A DNA stretch of 64,000 nucleotides. Source: Marivita hallyeonensis. Lineage in GTDB: Bacteria > Pseudomonadota > Alphaproteobacteria > Rhodobacterales > Rhodobacteraceae. The notes under the pieces were generated by a model. That model had not been told where the DNA came from, did no database searches, and saw only the letters and a list, made by a program, of their open reading frames with translations. The translations under genes were made by a program, and so were the position numbers. Location of the stretch: NCBI RefSeq assembly GCF_900129875.1, contig NZ_FQXC01000008.1:1-64000 (forward strand). The letters are read 5' to 3'. Shown one piece after another: positions 17,716 to 26,756 of this stretch (positions within the stretch are counted from its first letter, which is position 1; every line of letters begins with the position of its first letter).

Positions 17716-19013
17716 CACTCGGCCGCCACCGCAACCGCGCTGCGCGCGCGGATTGCTTCGACCACGTCAACCGCGCTCGACAGCCCGTCTTCGTGGAAGC
17801 CATTCTTCATCCACGCCCCGCAGAACCACGTGCGATGCGTCCCGTTCATATCGCGCACGGTTTCCTGCGCCGCCAATGCCTCAAGGTCATAGACCGGGTG
17901 ACGCAAGGTGCATTCGTCGTAGATCAGCTCCTCGCGAATGGGTCGCGTCGTGTTCAGCGTCACGAAATGTGGATCGCTCTCCGGGATCGGTTGCAGCGAA
18001 TTCATCCAGTAGGTGAGATCAATCGTGTTCATCTCTTTCTGCGCCGTCTCGGTGTAGTTCCACGACGACCAGCAAAGGCGCTTCTTCGGCATGATGTTCG
18101 GGTCTGCATGCAGGACCACGCGGTTCGGCTGATACGTGATCGCGCCCAGCGCCTTTTGCTCAAGCGGCGTCGCATCCGACAGCAATCGCAGCGTGTCGTC
18201 GGAATGCGTGGCGAAGACCACCTCGTCGAACCGCTCCCACTCAGCGCCCTTGGCTTTGACCTCCGCCCCCATCACATCGCGGCGGACACCGTCAGTTGGC
18301 GCGCCAAGGCGCAGGGTCGTACCGCGCGCCCGCAAGGATGCCTCAAGCCGCTTCACGTATTCGATGGACCCACCTTGCACCGTGTACCACTGGTGCTGGC
18401 CCGAGTAGGACAAAAGCGCGTGGTTCTCCATGAATTGCACCAGCGCATGCGCCGGGAAGTCCATGACCTTCTCGGTCGGTGTCGACCAGATCGCGCCGGT
18501 CAGCGGCAACAAGTAATAGTCGCGGAACCACGGTCCGGTACCAAGTTGCGCCAGAAAATCGCCAAGGCTGAGGTTCCGGTCGCGCGTCGCGTCCATCGCG
18601 TGCTTGTTGAAATGCGTGATGTCGCGCAGCATCCGCAGAAATCGCGGGTTCAGCGCATTCTTGCGCTGTGCAAAGATGGAATTCAGCGTCGCAAGCGCGT
18701 ATTCGATCCGCCCACCATCAAGGCTCGCACCAAAGCTCATGTTGCTTTTGGTCACCGGCACGTCGAGCGCTTTGAAGAGCCGCGCGAGATGCGGGTAATT
18801 GGCGTAGTTGTAAACGATAAAGCCTGTATCGACCGGCTGGTCCCCGTTTTTGCCCGCCATGATGGTCCGCGCATGACCACCCAGACGCGGCTCTGCCTCG
18901 AACAGGGTGACGTCATTGTCGGCCGCCAACATATGTGCGGCTCCCATCCCGGAAATCCCTGCGCCAATGACGGCAATTTTCTTGGATGCGCTGGCGCGGG
19001 CTTCAAAGGGCAT
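17715..19013 (-). CDS. flavin amine-oxidase-like FAD protein, first gene of RpoE-linked operon (UfaD-like candidate)
   Basis: 432 residues. The Rossmann FAD motif is IAVIGAGISGMGAAHML (about residues 13-29), with the second strand VTLFEAEPRLGGHARTI. It is an NAD/FAD-binding protein of the group found beside DUF1365 and RpoE-ChrR. In R. sphaeroides the matching gene is, as I recall, RSP_1091, proposed to be the fatty-acid desaturase UfaD that makes a methylated diene on phospholipid acyl chains. The assignment here rests on gene order plus family. It is the first gene of the operon and has a RpoE-like promoter candidate 30-60 bases upstream. Confidence 0.82.
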   Translation of the reverse strand: MPFEARASASKKIAVIGAGISGMGAAHMLAADNDVTLFEAEPRLGGHARTIMAGKNGDQPVDTGFIVYNYANYPHLARLFKALDVPVTKSNMSFGASLDGGRIEYALATLNSIFAQRKNALNPRFLRMLRDITHFNKHAMDATRDRNLSLGDFLAQLGTGPWFRDYYLLPLTGAIWSTPTEKVMDFPAHALVQFMENHALLSYSGQHQWYTVQGGSIEYVKRLEASLRARGTTLRLGAPTDGVRRDVMGAEVKAKGAEWERFDEVVFATHSDDTLRLLSDATPLEQKALGAITYQPNRVVLHADPNIMPKKRLCWSSWNYTETAQKEMNTIDLTYWMNSLQPIPESDPHFVTLNTTRPIREELIYDECTLRHPVYDLEALAAQETVRDMNGTHRTWFCGAWMKNGFHEDGLSSAVDVVEAIRARSAVAVAAE

Positions 19014-19043
19014 AATGATCTCGCTGTGATTGGTGTCTAGTTT

Positions 19044-19073
19044 GGTTTACGGCCCGAGTTCCAAACCGGATGC
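19044..19073 (-). promoter_or_regulatory. RpoE-like promoter candidate for the FAD/DUF1365 operon
   Basis: On the minus strand, GCATCC (19073-19068) is followed after exactly 18 bases by TAAACC (19049-19044). This partly matches the RpoE sites of Rhodobacter (TGATCC and TAAG-like), and its spacer length equals that of the site on the opposite strand. The -35 has 4 of 6 matches, so it is a candidate only. Confidence 0.45.
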
Positions 19074-19094
19074 AAAAAGAAAATCTTTTTTCTT

Positions 19095-19124
19095 TGATCC
19101 AACGGGACCGCTGAGGCGTAACTT
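19095..19124 (+). promoter_or_regulatory. RpoE autoregulatory promoter
   Basis: TGATCC (19095-19100), an 18-base spacer, then TAACTT (19119-19124). It agrees with the TGATCC ... TAA form of R. sphaeroides RpoE promoters and lies upstream of rpoE. Transcription would start near 19131. Confidence 0.65.
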
Positions 19125-19185
19125 ACACATGTTGATGTCGACAACCCCTTCTACGGAGTGCGACCCCAAGCCCGTTGTCAGCGGC

Positions 19186-19785
19186 ATGGAAATGCGCGAT
19201 TCCAGCGTGAGGGATGTTGGCGGACTAAAGATTTTGAGTAACGGAACGCAATCACAGATTGCCGAATGGGTCGATGAGCTCGTTCGGGTCCGCGACCAGC
19301 GCGACGAAGCGGCCTTTATCAGGGTGTTTCAGCATTTCGGTCCGCGGGTGAAAGCGTTCCTCATGCGGACGGGTATGGATGCTGCACTCGCCGAAGAGTG
19401 CGCCCAGGAGGTGCTCGTCACGGTTTGGAACAAGGCGCATCTCTACGATGCGAGCCGGGCAAGTCCTTCGACTTGGATCTTTACGATCGCCCGCAACAAG
19501 AAAATCGACGTGCTGCGCAAGCAGAAGCGTCCCGAACCCGAAGACTTGCCGTGGGGGCCCGAAGCGGAACCCGATCAGGCCGATGTCCTTGGGTTGCAAC
19601 AGGAGAGCGAACAACTGGGTCGTGCACTACGCGACCTGCCCGAGAAACAGAGGGAACTGATCGAAAAGGCCTATTTCGGAGATCTCTCGCACAGCGAAAT
19701 CGCCGAACAGACCGGTCTGCCGCTCGGCACGATCAAATCCCGTATCAGACTGGCGCTTGATCGACTGCGCCATTCATTGAAGTGA
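19186..19785 (+). CDS. rpoE: RpoE, ECF sigma factor (ChrR-controlled, singlet-oxygen type)
   Basis: 199 residues from the ATG at 19186; ATGs at 19135 and 19192 are alternatives, since the predicted transcript begins near 19131. Sigma region 2 is visible as FGPRVKAFLMRTGMDAALAEECAQEVLVTVWNKA and PSTWIFTIARNKKIDVLRKQKRPE, and region 4 as LSHSEIAEQTGLPLGTIKSRIRLALDRLRHSL. It is followed by chrR with eight bases between stop and start. In R. sphaeroides this sigma factor is freed by singlet oxygen and drives photolyase, cytochrome and lipid-modification genes. The flavin/DUF1365 operon is read away from it. Confidence 0.93.
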   Translation: MEMRDSSVRDVGGLKILSNGTQSQIAEWVDELVRVRDQRDEAAFIRVFQHFGPRVKAFLMRTGMDAALAEECAQEVLVTVWNKAHLYDASRASPSTWIFTIARNKKIDVLRKQKRPEPEDLPWGPEAEPDQADVLGLQQESEQLGRALRDLPEKQRELIEKAYFGDLSHSEIAEQTGLPLGTIKSRIRLALDRLRHSLK

Positions 19786-19793
19786 CGGACACC

Positions 19794-20447
19794 ATGACTG
19801 TAAAACACCACCTGACGGATGATCTGTTGATGGCCTACTCGGTTGGCGATCTTCCCGAGGCTGTAAACCTGATCGTCGCGACGCATATCTCGCTCTGCGA
19901 TGAATGTCGCGCCGCGCTCGAAGCGTATGAAGCACTGGGAGGCGCCGTGCTTGACACGTGCGACAGCGTCGCACTGTCCGAGACGAGCCTGACCTCTGTG
20001 CTGGACATGATCCACACACAGGACAATGCCATCGTCGTGAATGATCGGTCTGCGCCTGCCAAAGATAGCGTTTTGCCCACCCCGCTCGCCGATTATGTCG
20101 ACGGCGGTCTGGAAAACGTGAAGTGGCGGTCGGTCGGCATGGGTGTGAAGCAAGCTGTGTTGAACACATCTTCCGAGGCCAGCGCGCGGCTGCTTTACAT
20201 CCCTGCCGGCACGGCCATTCCCGACCATGGGCACAAGGGCATGGAACTGACCCTCGTTCTACAGGGCGCGTTTCAGGACGAAGACGGATACTTCGGCCGC
20301 GGCGATATCGAGATCGCCAGCGAAGATGTGCATCACACACCGGTAGCGGACATCTCCGAAGACTGCATTTGCCTGGCAGTGACCGATGCGCCTTTGAAGT
20401 TCAAAGGGCTGGTACCGCGCATCGCGCAGCCATTCCTTGGCATATAA
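19794..20447 (+). CDS. chrR: ChrR, zinc anti-sigma factor of RpoE
   Basis: 217 residues. With the ATG at 19794, the zinc ligands fall at H6, H31, C35 and C38 (HISLCDEC), the same numbering as R. sphaeroides ChrR, which supports this start over a GTG four codons earlier. The C-terminal half is a cupin with H145, H147, E151 and H180/H181, matching the second metal site of ChrR. The N-terminal domain holds RpoE; singlet oxygen triggers release and proteolysis. It is co-transcribed with rpoE and followed by a hairpin. Confidence 0.95.
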   Translation: MTVKHHLTDDLLMAYSVGDLPEAVNLIVATHISLCDECRAALEAYEALGGAVLDTCDSVALSETSLTSVLDMIHTQDNAIVVNDRSAPAKDSVLPTPLADYVDGGLENVKWRSVGMGVKQAVLNTSSEASARLLYIPAGTAIPDHGHKGMELTLVLQGAFQDEDGYFGRGDIEIASEDVHHTPVADISEDCICLAVTDAPLKFKGLVPRIAQPFLGI

Positions 20448-20455
20448 AACACGGA

Positions 20456-20477
20456 AGCCGTCGCACGTGCGACGGCT
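20456..20477 (+). terminator. palindromic hairpin after chrR
   Basis: A perfect 22-base palindrome (AGCCGTCGCAC and its complement) beginning nine bases after the chrR stop, followed by CTATTGTG. It probably ends or attenuates the rpoE-chrR message, though the U-run is poor. Confidence 0.6.
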
Positions 20478-20489
20478 CTATTGTGTCCG

Positions 20490-20696
20490 ATGACCCCGAA
20501 ACCGATCCTCAAAATGGCTCTCGGATTCACCGTGCTGGCCGTTGTCTGCGGCACGCTCGAGGTGCTCTTCTTTGGTGGTCGTTTGGATGAAAACGGCGTG
20601 GTGCAGGAAAGTCTGTTCCTACCGCTCAGTTTCATCTTCGCCGCCATGGCGATCACCGCCGTGGTTTTCGCGATCCTCCGGGTCTTCCTGAAATAA
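20490..20696 (+). CDS. small two-helix membrane protein
   Basis: 68 residues. Two hydrophobic segments, about residues 7-24 and 44-65, flank a short polar loop with FFGGRLDENGVVQ. I do not recognise the family. A GTG start three codons earlier is possible. It follows chrR by 42 bases on the same strand, beyond a hairpin, so it may be read through at low level with rpoE-chrR. Confidence 0.6.
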   Translation: MTPKPILKMALGFTVLAVVCGTLEVLFFGGRLDENGVVQESLFLPLSFIFAAMAITAVVFAILRVFLK

Positions 20697-20717
20697 CCGC
20701 AAAACCATTCTCTGTTT

Positions 20718-20761
20718 TACAAATACCTTCGGGGGGTTTGGGGGGCAGACAGCCCCCCAAA
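20718..20761. repeat. intergenic repeat with GC hairpin between a small membrane gene and lpdA
   Basis: TTTGGGGGGC (20737-20746) pairs with GCCCCCCAAA (20752-20761) around an AGACA loop; the left flank reads ACAAATACCTTCGGGGGG. A similar block (ACAAATATCTCGGGGG plus hairpin) occurs at 49127-49161. It lies between convergent genes and can end transcription from both sides. Confidence 0.7.
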
Positions 20762-20796
20762 ATTCACATCATGCGTCCCGCAGGGACACATTCCGA

Positions 20797-22590
20797 TCAC
20801 GACGCCTTTTTCTTCTTCGGCGGCATCAGGTCGGTGATCGTCCCTTCGAACATTTCGGCGGCAAAGTTCACCGTCTCCGACAACGTCGGGTGCGGGTGGA
20901 TCGTGTGGCCCAAATCCACCGCATCGGCCCCCATCTCAATCGCCAGCGCCACTTCCGAAATCAGATCCCCGGCATTCGTGCCGACGATACAGGCCCCGAT
21001 CACGCGGTCGTCTTCTGGGTCGAAGAGGAGCTTCGTGATCCCCTCACTGCGCCCGTTCGACAAGGACCGGCCAGATGCGGCCCACGGGAAGACACCCTTC
21101 TCGTACTTGATGCCCTTGGCCTTCGCCTCGGTTTCGGTCAGTCCACACCACGCCACTTCCGGATCGGTATAGGCCACCGAAGGGATCAAATGCGCGTCGA
21201 AGAACCGCTTCTCACCCGCACACACCTCTGCCGCGACCTTACCCTCATGCACCGCCTTATGCGCCAGCATCGGCTGACCCACGACGTCGCCGATGGCAAA
21301 GATGTGCGAAACACCGGTGCGCTGCTGGTTGTCGACCGCGATAAACCCGCGCTCGTCAACGGCGACTCCGGCTTTCTCTGCATCGATCAGCTTACCATTC
21401 GGCTTACGCCCAACGGCGACCAGAACCTTGTCGAAGGTGTCGGTAAAGGTCTCGCCCTTGTCGTCCTCGAAGGTCACCTTGAGGCCTTTCTTCTGGGCCT
21501 CGACATCCGTCACCTTGGTCTTGAGGAAGATATTCTCGTAGCGACCTTTGATCCGGTTGTGCAGCGGTTTGACAATGTCCTTGTCCGCGCCCGGAATGAT
21601 CTGGTCCATCAGCTCGACCACAGTGATCTTGGATCCCAGCGCATCGTACACACAGGCCATTTCCAGACCGATAATGCCCCCGCCAAGGATGAGCATCTTC
21701 TTCGGAATGTCCTTAAGCTCCAACGCCCCGGTTGAATCAATCACCCGCTCGTCGTCATGCGGAATGAAGGGCAACTGCACCGGCTCGGACCCGGCGGCGA
21801 TGATGCACTGGTCGAAGCTGACGGTTTTGGTGCCGTCATCCGTCTCGACCTCGATCATGTTCGGACCGGTGAACTTGCCGTAGCCCTGAACGGTCGTCAC
21901 CTTGCGGCCTTTCGCCAGACCGCCCAAACCGCCGGTCAACTGGCCAATCACGTCATCCTTAAACTTGCGCAATTCGTCCAAATCGATCTTCGGCTTACCA
22001 AAGCTGATCCCGTGCGAGGACATTTCCTCTGCCTCGGTGATCACCTTCGCCACATGCAAAAGCGCCTTCGACGGGATGCAACCAACGTTCAGACATACAC
22101 CGCCAAGCTGGGCGTATTTCTCGATCAGGACCGTTTTCTTGCCCAGATCCGCCGCGCGGAACGCTGCTGTGTAGCCGCCGGGGCCAGAGCCCAGAACGAC
22201 CACCTCGGCGTGAATGTCCCCCTCGCCGGAAGCAGTGCCCGTCGCCTCGACCGATTGCGGCTTGTCTGCCTGCGGTTCCGATCCGCGACCGCCATAGCCG
22301 CCCTTGACCTCGCCACCCTGACCGACCGCGTCTTTCGCCTTGGTCGCGCCATCCTCGGCATCGGCGCCTTCCAGCACCATGATCACGGTGCCTTCGGAAA
22401 CCTTGTCGCCTTCGCTGACCATGATCTCTGTGATCTTGCCTGCGGCGGGCGAGGGCACTTCCATCGTGGCCTTGTCGGACTCCAACTCGATCAGCGGGTC
22501 TTCTTCGCTGATCTCGTCGCCAACGCTGACCAGAACAGAAACCACCGGAACGTCCGTGAAATCCCCGATATCGGGTACCTTGATATCCAT
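20797..22590 (-). CDS. lpdA: dihydrolipoyl dehydrogenase with N-terminal lipoyl domain (PDH E3)
   Basis: 597 residues. The first 80 form a lipoyl domain (ELESDKATMEVPSPAAG, Lys attachment site), which many E3 enzymes lack. The rest is the pyridine-nucleotide disulfide oxidoreductase fold: GSGPGGYTAAFRAADLG, the redox-active GGVCLNVGCIPSKALL, GGGIIGLEMA, and the terminal HTIHPHPTLSE with the catalytic His. It reoxidises dihydrolipoamide of AceF. It is the third gene of aceE-aceF-lpdA, starting 13 bases after aceF. Confidence 0.97.
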   Translation of the reverse strand: MDIKVPDIGDFTDVPVVSVLVSVGDEISEEDPLIELESDKATMEVPSPAAGKITEIMVSEGDKVSEGTVIMVLEGADAEDGATKAKDAVGQGGEVKGGYGGRGSEPQADKPQSVEATGTASGEGDIHAEVVVLGSGPGGYTAAFRAADLGKKTVLIEKYAQLGGVCLNVGCIPSKALLHVAKVITEAEEMSSHGISFGKPKIDLDELRKFKDDVIGQLTGGLGGLAKGRKVTTVQGYGKFTGPNMIEVETDDGTKTVSFDQCIIAAGSEPVQLPFIPHDDERVIDSTGALELKDIPKKMLILGGGIIGLEMACVYDALGSKITVVELMDQIIPGADKDIVKPLHNRIKGRYENIFLKTKVTDVEAQKKGLKVTFEDDKGETFTDTFDKVLVAVGRKPNGKLIDAEKAGVAVDERGFIAVDNQQRTGVSHIFAIGDVVGQPMLAHKAVHEGKVAAEVCAGEKRFFDAHLIPSVAYTDPEVAWCGLTETEAKAKGIKYEKGVFPWAASGRSLSNGRSEGITKLLFDPEDDRVIGACIVGTNAGDLISEVALAIEMGADAVDLGHTIHPHPTLSETVNFAAEMFEGTITDLMPPKKKKAS

Positions 22591-22603
22591 CAGATCGCCC
22601 CCC

Positions 22604-23893
22604 TTACCACATCAACTTGCGCATATCGCCAAGCAGCGTCTTGAGCGTCACGCAGAAGCGCGCGGCCAAGGCACCGTCGACGGCACGGTGGTCGTAGGAC
22701 AGGCTGAGGGGCTGCATCAGGCGCGGCACGAATTCCTCACCATTCCAGACCGGGGCCATCTTCGACCGCGTCAGGCCAAGGATCGCAACCTCGGGCGCAT
22801 TCACGATGGGGGTAAAGCTAGTGCCGCCGATGCCACCGAGCGACGAAATGGTGAAGGTCGCGCCCTGCATATCACCGGATTTCAATTCGCCCGCGCGGGC
22901 CTTGCCGGATAGCTCACCAAGCTCTTTGGAAATCTCCACCAGACCCTTGCGATCGGCGTCTTTGATGACCGGAACCATCAGACCGTTCGGCGTGTCAGCC
23001 GCAAAGCCGATGTTGTAGAAATCCTTCTTGATCAGCTTGTCACCATCTGGATGGATCGACGAATTGAACTCCCAATGCTCTTTCAGAGCCGACACGGACG
23101 CCTTGATGACGAAGGACAAAAGCGTCACGCGATAGCCGTCTTCCTTGGCCATCGTGTCCATTTCCTTGCGGTATTTGTCGAGCTCGGTGATGTCCGCCTC
23201 GTCATTATGCGTGACATGCGGAATGTTCAGCCAGGACCGGTGCAGCGCCGGACCCGAGATCTTCTTGATCCGGGACATCTCGACTTCTTCAATCGGCCCG
23301 AACTTTGAGAAATCGACCGCCGGGATGGGCGGAATTCCCATGCCGCCCTGCGCAGCGCCACCAGAGGCTGCCGCCGGAACGGTCTGCGCCTTGAGCGCCT
23401 TTTCCACGTCCTCACGCAGAATGCGGCCCTTGCGGCCAGACCCATTCACCTTGGCAAGGTCCACCTCGACCCGGCGCGCATAGGCACGAACCGAAGGCGA
23501 GGCGTGGACTTTGCCGAACCCAGCATCCGTCTTGGCTGGTGCGGCTGCGGGCGTGTCGGCTTGCTTCGGCGGCTCGCTGGACTCGGTCTTCACCGGCTCC
23601 GACTTGGTGTCGGACTTCGCGTCATCCTTTTTCGCATCGCTCGACGTGTCGCCCGATCCCTCACCTTCGACGATAAGAACAACGGACCCTTCCGAAACCT
23701 TGTCCCCTTCGCTCACCTTGATCTCTTTCACCACACCGGCGGCCGAACTTGGCACTTCCATCGTCGCCTTGTCGGACTCGAGTTCGATGATCGGGTCTTC
23801 CTCGGCAATCGTGTCGCCCACGCTGACCAGAACGCTGATCACGGGCACGTCTGTGAAATCGCCGATATCCGGCACTTTTACTTCTGAAGTCAT
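22604..23893 (-). CDS. aceF: dihydrolipoamide acetyltransferase, PDH E2
   Basis: 429 residues. Domain order: one lipoyl domain (ELESDKATMEVPSSAAG), an Ala/Lys/Ser linker, a peripheral subunit-binding domain (VRAYARRVEVDLAKVNGSGRKGRI), and the acyltransferase core ending in LSLSYDHRAVDGALAARF with the catalytic HRxxDG. It transfers the acetyl group to CoA. It lies between aceE (20-base gap) and lpdA. The lipoyl region is nearly the same as that of lpdA, suggesting domain duplication. Confidence 0.97.
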   Translation of the reverse strand: MTSEVKVPDIGDFTDVPVISVLVSVGDTIAEEDPIIELESDKATMEVPSSAAGVVKEIKVSEGDKVSEGSVVLIVEGEGSGDTSSDAKKDDAKSDTKSEPVKTESSEPPKQADTPAAAPAKTDAGFGKVHASPSVRAYARRVEVDLAKVNGSGRKGRILREDVEKALKAQTVPAAASGGAAQGGMGIPPIPAVDFSKFGPIEEVEMSRIKKISGPALHRSWLNIPHVTHNDEADITELDKYRKEMDTMAKEDGYRVTLLSFVIKASVSALKEHWEFNSSIHPDGDKLIKKDFYNIGFAADTPNGLMVPVIKDADRKGLVEISKELGELSGKARAGELKSGDMQGATFTISSLGGIGGTSFTPIVNAPEVAILGLTRSKMAPVWNGEEFVPRLMQPLSLSYDHRAVDGALAARFCVTLKTLLGDMRKLMW

Positions 23894-23912
23894 GTTGTTG
23901 GTCTCCTCCCGC

Positions 23913-26573
23913 TCACACCAGACGCGGGTTCGGCTTGTCGCCGTCGATGTCGTATTTCTTCAAAGCCGTCTTGAGGTCTTTCTCACTCACATTGCCCTCG
24001 CGGTAGAGCTCCACCATGGCGGCGGCGGCAATGTGGTTGGCGTCAACCTCGAAGAACCGGCGCAGATTCACCCGGCTGTCCGACCGGCCAAAACCGTCGG
24101 TACCCAGAACCGTGAAGCGGCCCGGCACAAAGGCGCGGATCTGCTCGGCATAGTTCTTCATGTAGTCGGTCGCGGCGATGATCGGCCCCTTGGCGCTTTC
24201 CAAGGTCTGCGTGACGTACGGGACCTTCTCGTCGTCCAGCGGGTTCAACCGGTTGTGCCGCGCACAATCCTGACCATCACGGGCCAGCTCGTTGAACGAC
24301 GTTGCCGACCAGATATCCGCCGTGATACCGAAGTCCTCTTTCAGCATCTCCGCCGCCTTGATCGCCTGCACGAGGATCGTGCCAGAGCCCATCAGGTTGA
24401 CGTGCTTCTTGCCCGGCTTGGTGGTCTTCTGCATCCGGTAGAGGCCTTTGATGATGCCCTCTTCGGCACCCATCGGCATATCGGGATGCTGGTAGTTCTC
24501 GTTCATCAGCGTCAGGTAGAAATAGACGTCCTCCTGATCCTGATACATCCGCTTCAGACCGTGCTGCACGATCACCGCAACCTCGTAAGAGAAGGTCGGG
24601 TCATAGCTGATGCAGTTCGGGATCGTGCCGGCGAGGATGTGGCTGTGCCCGTCCTCGTGTTGCAGGCCCTCGCCATTCAGCGTCGTCCGCCCGGCGGTGC
24701 CGCCCAACATGAAGCCCCGCGCGCGGCTGTCGCCTGCGGCCCAGGCCAGATCACCGATCCGCTGGAAGCCGAACATCGAGTAGTAGATGTAGAACGGGAT
24801 CATCGGCACGCCGTGGTTGGAATACGACGTCGCCGCCGCGATCCAGTCCGCCATGGCGCCCGCTTCGTTGATGCCCTCCTGAAGAACCTGTCCGTCCTTC
24901 GATTCCTTATAGAACATCATCTGGTCTTTATCCTGGGGCGTGTAGTTCTGCCCCAGCGGGTTGTAGATACCCACCGAGCGGAACAACCCCTCCATCCCGA
25001 AGGTGCGGCTTTCATCCGGCACAATCGGTACGACGTTCTTGCCGATCTGCTTGTCCCGCAACAGCGTTGTCAGGATGCGGACAAACGCCATCGTGGTCGA
25101 GATTTCTCGGTCGCCGGTCGATTCCAGTTGACCCTTGAACTTGTCGAGACCTGGCACCTCGAGTTTCGGCGTATCTTTCCAGTGACGCACCGGGAAGGAA
25201 CCGCCCAGATCCTTACGGCGGTCCGCCAGATACGCCTTCTGCGCGTTGTTCAGGCTGACGAAGGGCACATCCTTCTCGAGCTCTTCGTCCGTCACCGGGA
25301 TCTGGAACCGATCCCGCATCGCCTTGAGCTGGTCGAACTGCATCTTCTTCTGCTGGTGGGTCGTGTTCTGGCCTTCACCAGCGGTCCCCATGCCGTAGCC
25401 CTTGACGGTCTTGACGAGGATGCAGGTCGGCTGACCCTCGGTTTGTGTCGCCCGCAGGAACGCGTTGTAGACCTTCTTCGGATCATGCCCGCCCCGGCGC
25501 AGCGCCCAGATTTGGTCGTCCGTCCAGTCTTCCACCAATTCGGCGGTTTCGGGGTACTTCCCAAAGAAATGCTCGCGGATGTAGGCACCGTCCTTGGATT
25601 TGAACGTCTGGTAGTCGCCGTCGATGGTCTCGTCCATCAACTGGCGCAGCTTGCCGCTGGTGTCCTTCTCCAGCAGCTCATCCCAGCCGCGACCCCACAG
25701 CAATTTGATCACGTCCCAACCCGAGCCACGGAACGTACCTTCAAGTTCTTGCACGATCTTGGAATTGCCGCGCACCGGACCATCAAGGCGTTGCAGGTTA
25801 CAGTTCACGACAAAGATCAGGTTATCCAAACCTTCCCGCGCCGCGAGGTTGATCGCGCCGAGCGATTCAGGCTCGTCCATTTCGCCGTCGCCGAGGAAAC
25901 ACCACACCTTGCGGTCGCCGGCGTCGATCAGACCCCGGTTGTGCATGTATTTCATGAACCGCGCCTGATAGATCGCCATCAGCGGGCCAAGTCCCATCGA
26001 CACGGTCGGGAACTGCCAATAGTCCGGCATCAACCACGGGTGCGGGTAAGAACTCAGCCCTCCGCCATCAACCTCCGACCGGAACGCCTCAAGCTGTTCC
26101 GTGCTGATCCGGCCCTCCATGAAAGAGCGCGCGTAAATGCCCGGGATCACGTGGCCCTGAAAGAACACCAGATCGCCACCGTGGATCGCCGATTTCGATC
26201 GCCAGAAGTGGTTCAGCCCTACATCGTAGAGCGCCGCAGAAGAGGCAAAAGACGCGATATGCCCGCCGTATTCGCTGCTTTCCTTGTTCCGCTTGACCAC
26301 GGTCGCCATCGCATTCCAGCGATTGATCGTGCGGATACGCCATTCCATCTCGGTATCGCCGGGAATGTCGACTTCGTCGTCAGGATCAATCGTGTTCTGG
26401 TACGGGGTCGTGGCGGAAAACGGCAATCGCGTGCCATGTGCACGGGCCTGTTGCACCGCCTTGTCGAGCAGGAAATGCGCACGATCGGCGCCATCCCGAA
26501 GGATCACATCCTCAATCGCGTCTTGCCATTCCTGAGATTCGACCGGGTCAATATCGTTCGGGCTGTCTTTCAT
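23913..26573 (-). CDS. aceE: pyruvate dehydrogenase E1, homodimeric type
   Basis: 886 residues, the expected size for homodimeric E1. Family motifs are IPGDTEMEWRIRTINRWNAMATVV near the N-terminus, GDGEMDEPESLGAINLAAREGLDN (TPP-binding GDG...N region) in the middle, and the transketolase-like C-terminal half. It decarboxylates pyruvate and acetylates the lipoyl group of AceF. First gene of the aceE-aceF-lpdA operon. The 183 bases upstream contain no gene; I cannot identify a regulator site there. Very long open antisense frames over this gene are codon-bias shadows. Confidence 0.98.
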   Translation of the reverse strand: MKDSPNDIDPVESQEWQDAIEDVILRDGADRAHFLLDKAVQQARAHGTRLPFSATTPYQNTIDPDDEVDIPGDTEMEWRIRTINRWNAMATVVKRNKESSEYGGHIASFASSAALYDVGLNHFWRSKSAIHGGDLVFFQGHVIPGIYARSFMEGRISTEQLEAFRSEVDGGGLSSYPHPWLMPDYWQFPTVSMGLGPLMAIYQARFMKYMHNRGLIDAGDRKVWCFLGDGEMDEPESLGAINLAAREGLDNLIFVVNCNLQRLDGPVRGNSKIVQELEGTFRGSGWDVIKLLWGRGWDELLEKDTSGKLRQLMDETIDGDYQTFKSKDGAYIREHFFGKYPETAELVEDWTDDQIWALRRGGHDPKKVYNAFLRATQTEGQPTCILVKTVKGYGMGTAGEGQNTTHQQKKMQFDQLKAMRDRFQIPVTDEELEKDVPFVSLNNAQKAYLADRRKDLGGSFPVRHWKDTPKLEVPGLDKFKGQLESTGDREISTTMAFVRILTTLLRDKQIGKNVVPIVPDESRTFGMEGLFRSVGIYNPLGQNYTPQDKDQMMFYKESKDGQVLQEGINEAGAMADWIAAATSYSNHGVPMIPFYIYYSMFGFQRIGDLAWAAGDSRARGFMLGGTAGRTTLNGEGLQHEDGHSHILAGTIPNCISYDPTFSYEVAVIVQHGLKRMYQDQEDVYFYLTLMNENYQHPDMPMGAEEGIIKGLYRMQKTTKPGKKHVNLMGSGTILVQAIKAAEMLKEDFGITADIWSATSFNELARDGQDCARHNRLNPLDDEKVPYVTQTLESAKGPIIAATDYMKNYAEQIRAFVPGRFTVLGTDGFGRSDSRVNLRRFFEVDANHIAAAAMVELYREGNVSEKDLKTALKKYDIDGDKPNPRLV

Positions 26574-26756
26574 ATTCCCTCTTCCCTTGGTCTGGCCGCT
26601 CTGGCCTTTAGTTCATCGCTGAACCATATGAACTGGAAACATGGCTCAACTTTGGATAACGCTCCCTAACACGACAAGTTCCTTTACGGCAGGGGCAGCG
26701 ATACATAGCGTCCATGCATTTTGCGCATAGCAAGATAGTTTAGAGTTGAACAATTT

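Noticed and set aside
23511-26669. 1052-codon open frame antisense to aceE
   Set aside because: It lies opposite a well-supported gene, has no family similarity, and is rich in Arg/His/Leu as expected for a reversed GC-rich coding strand.
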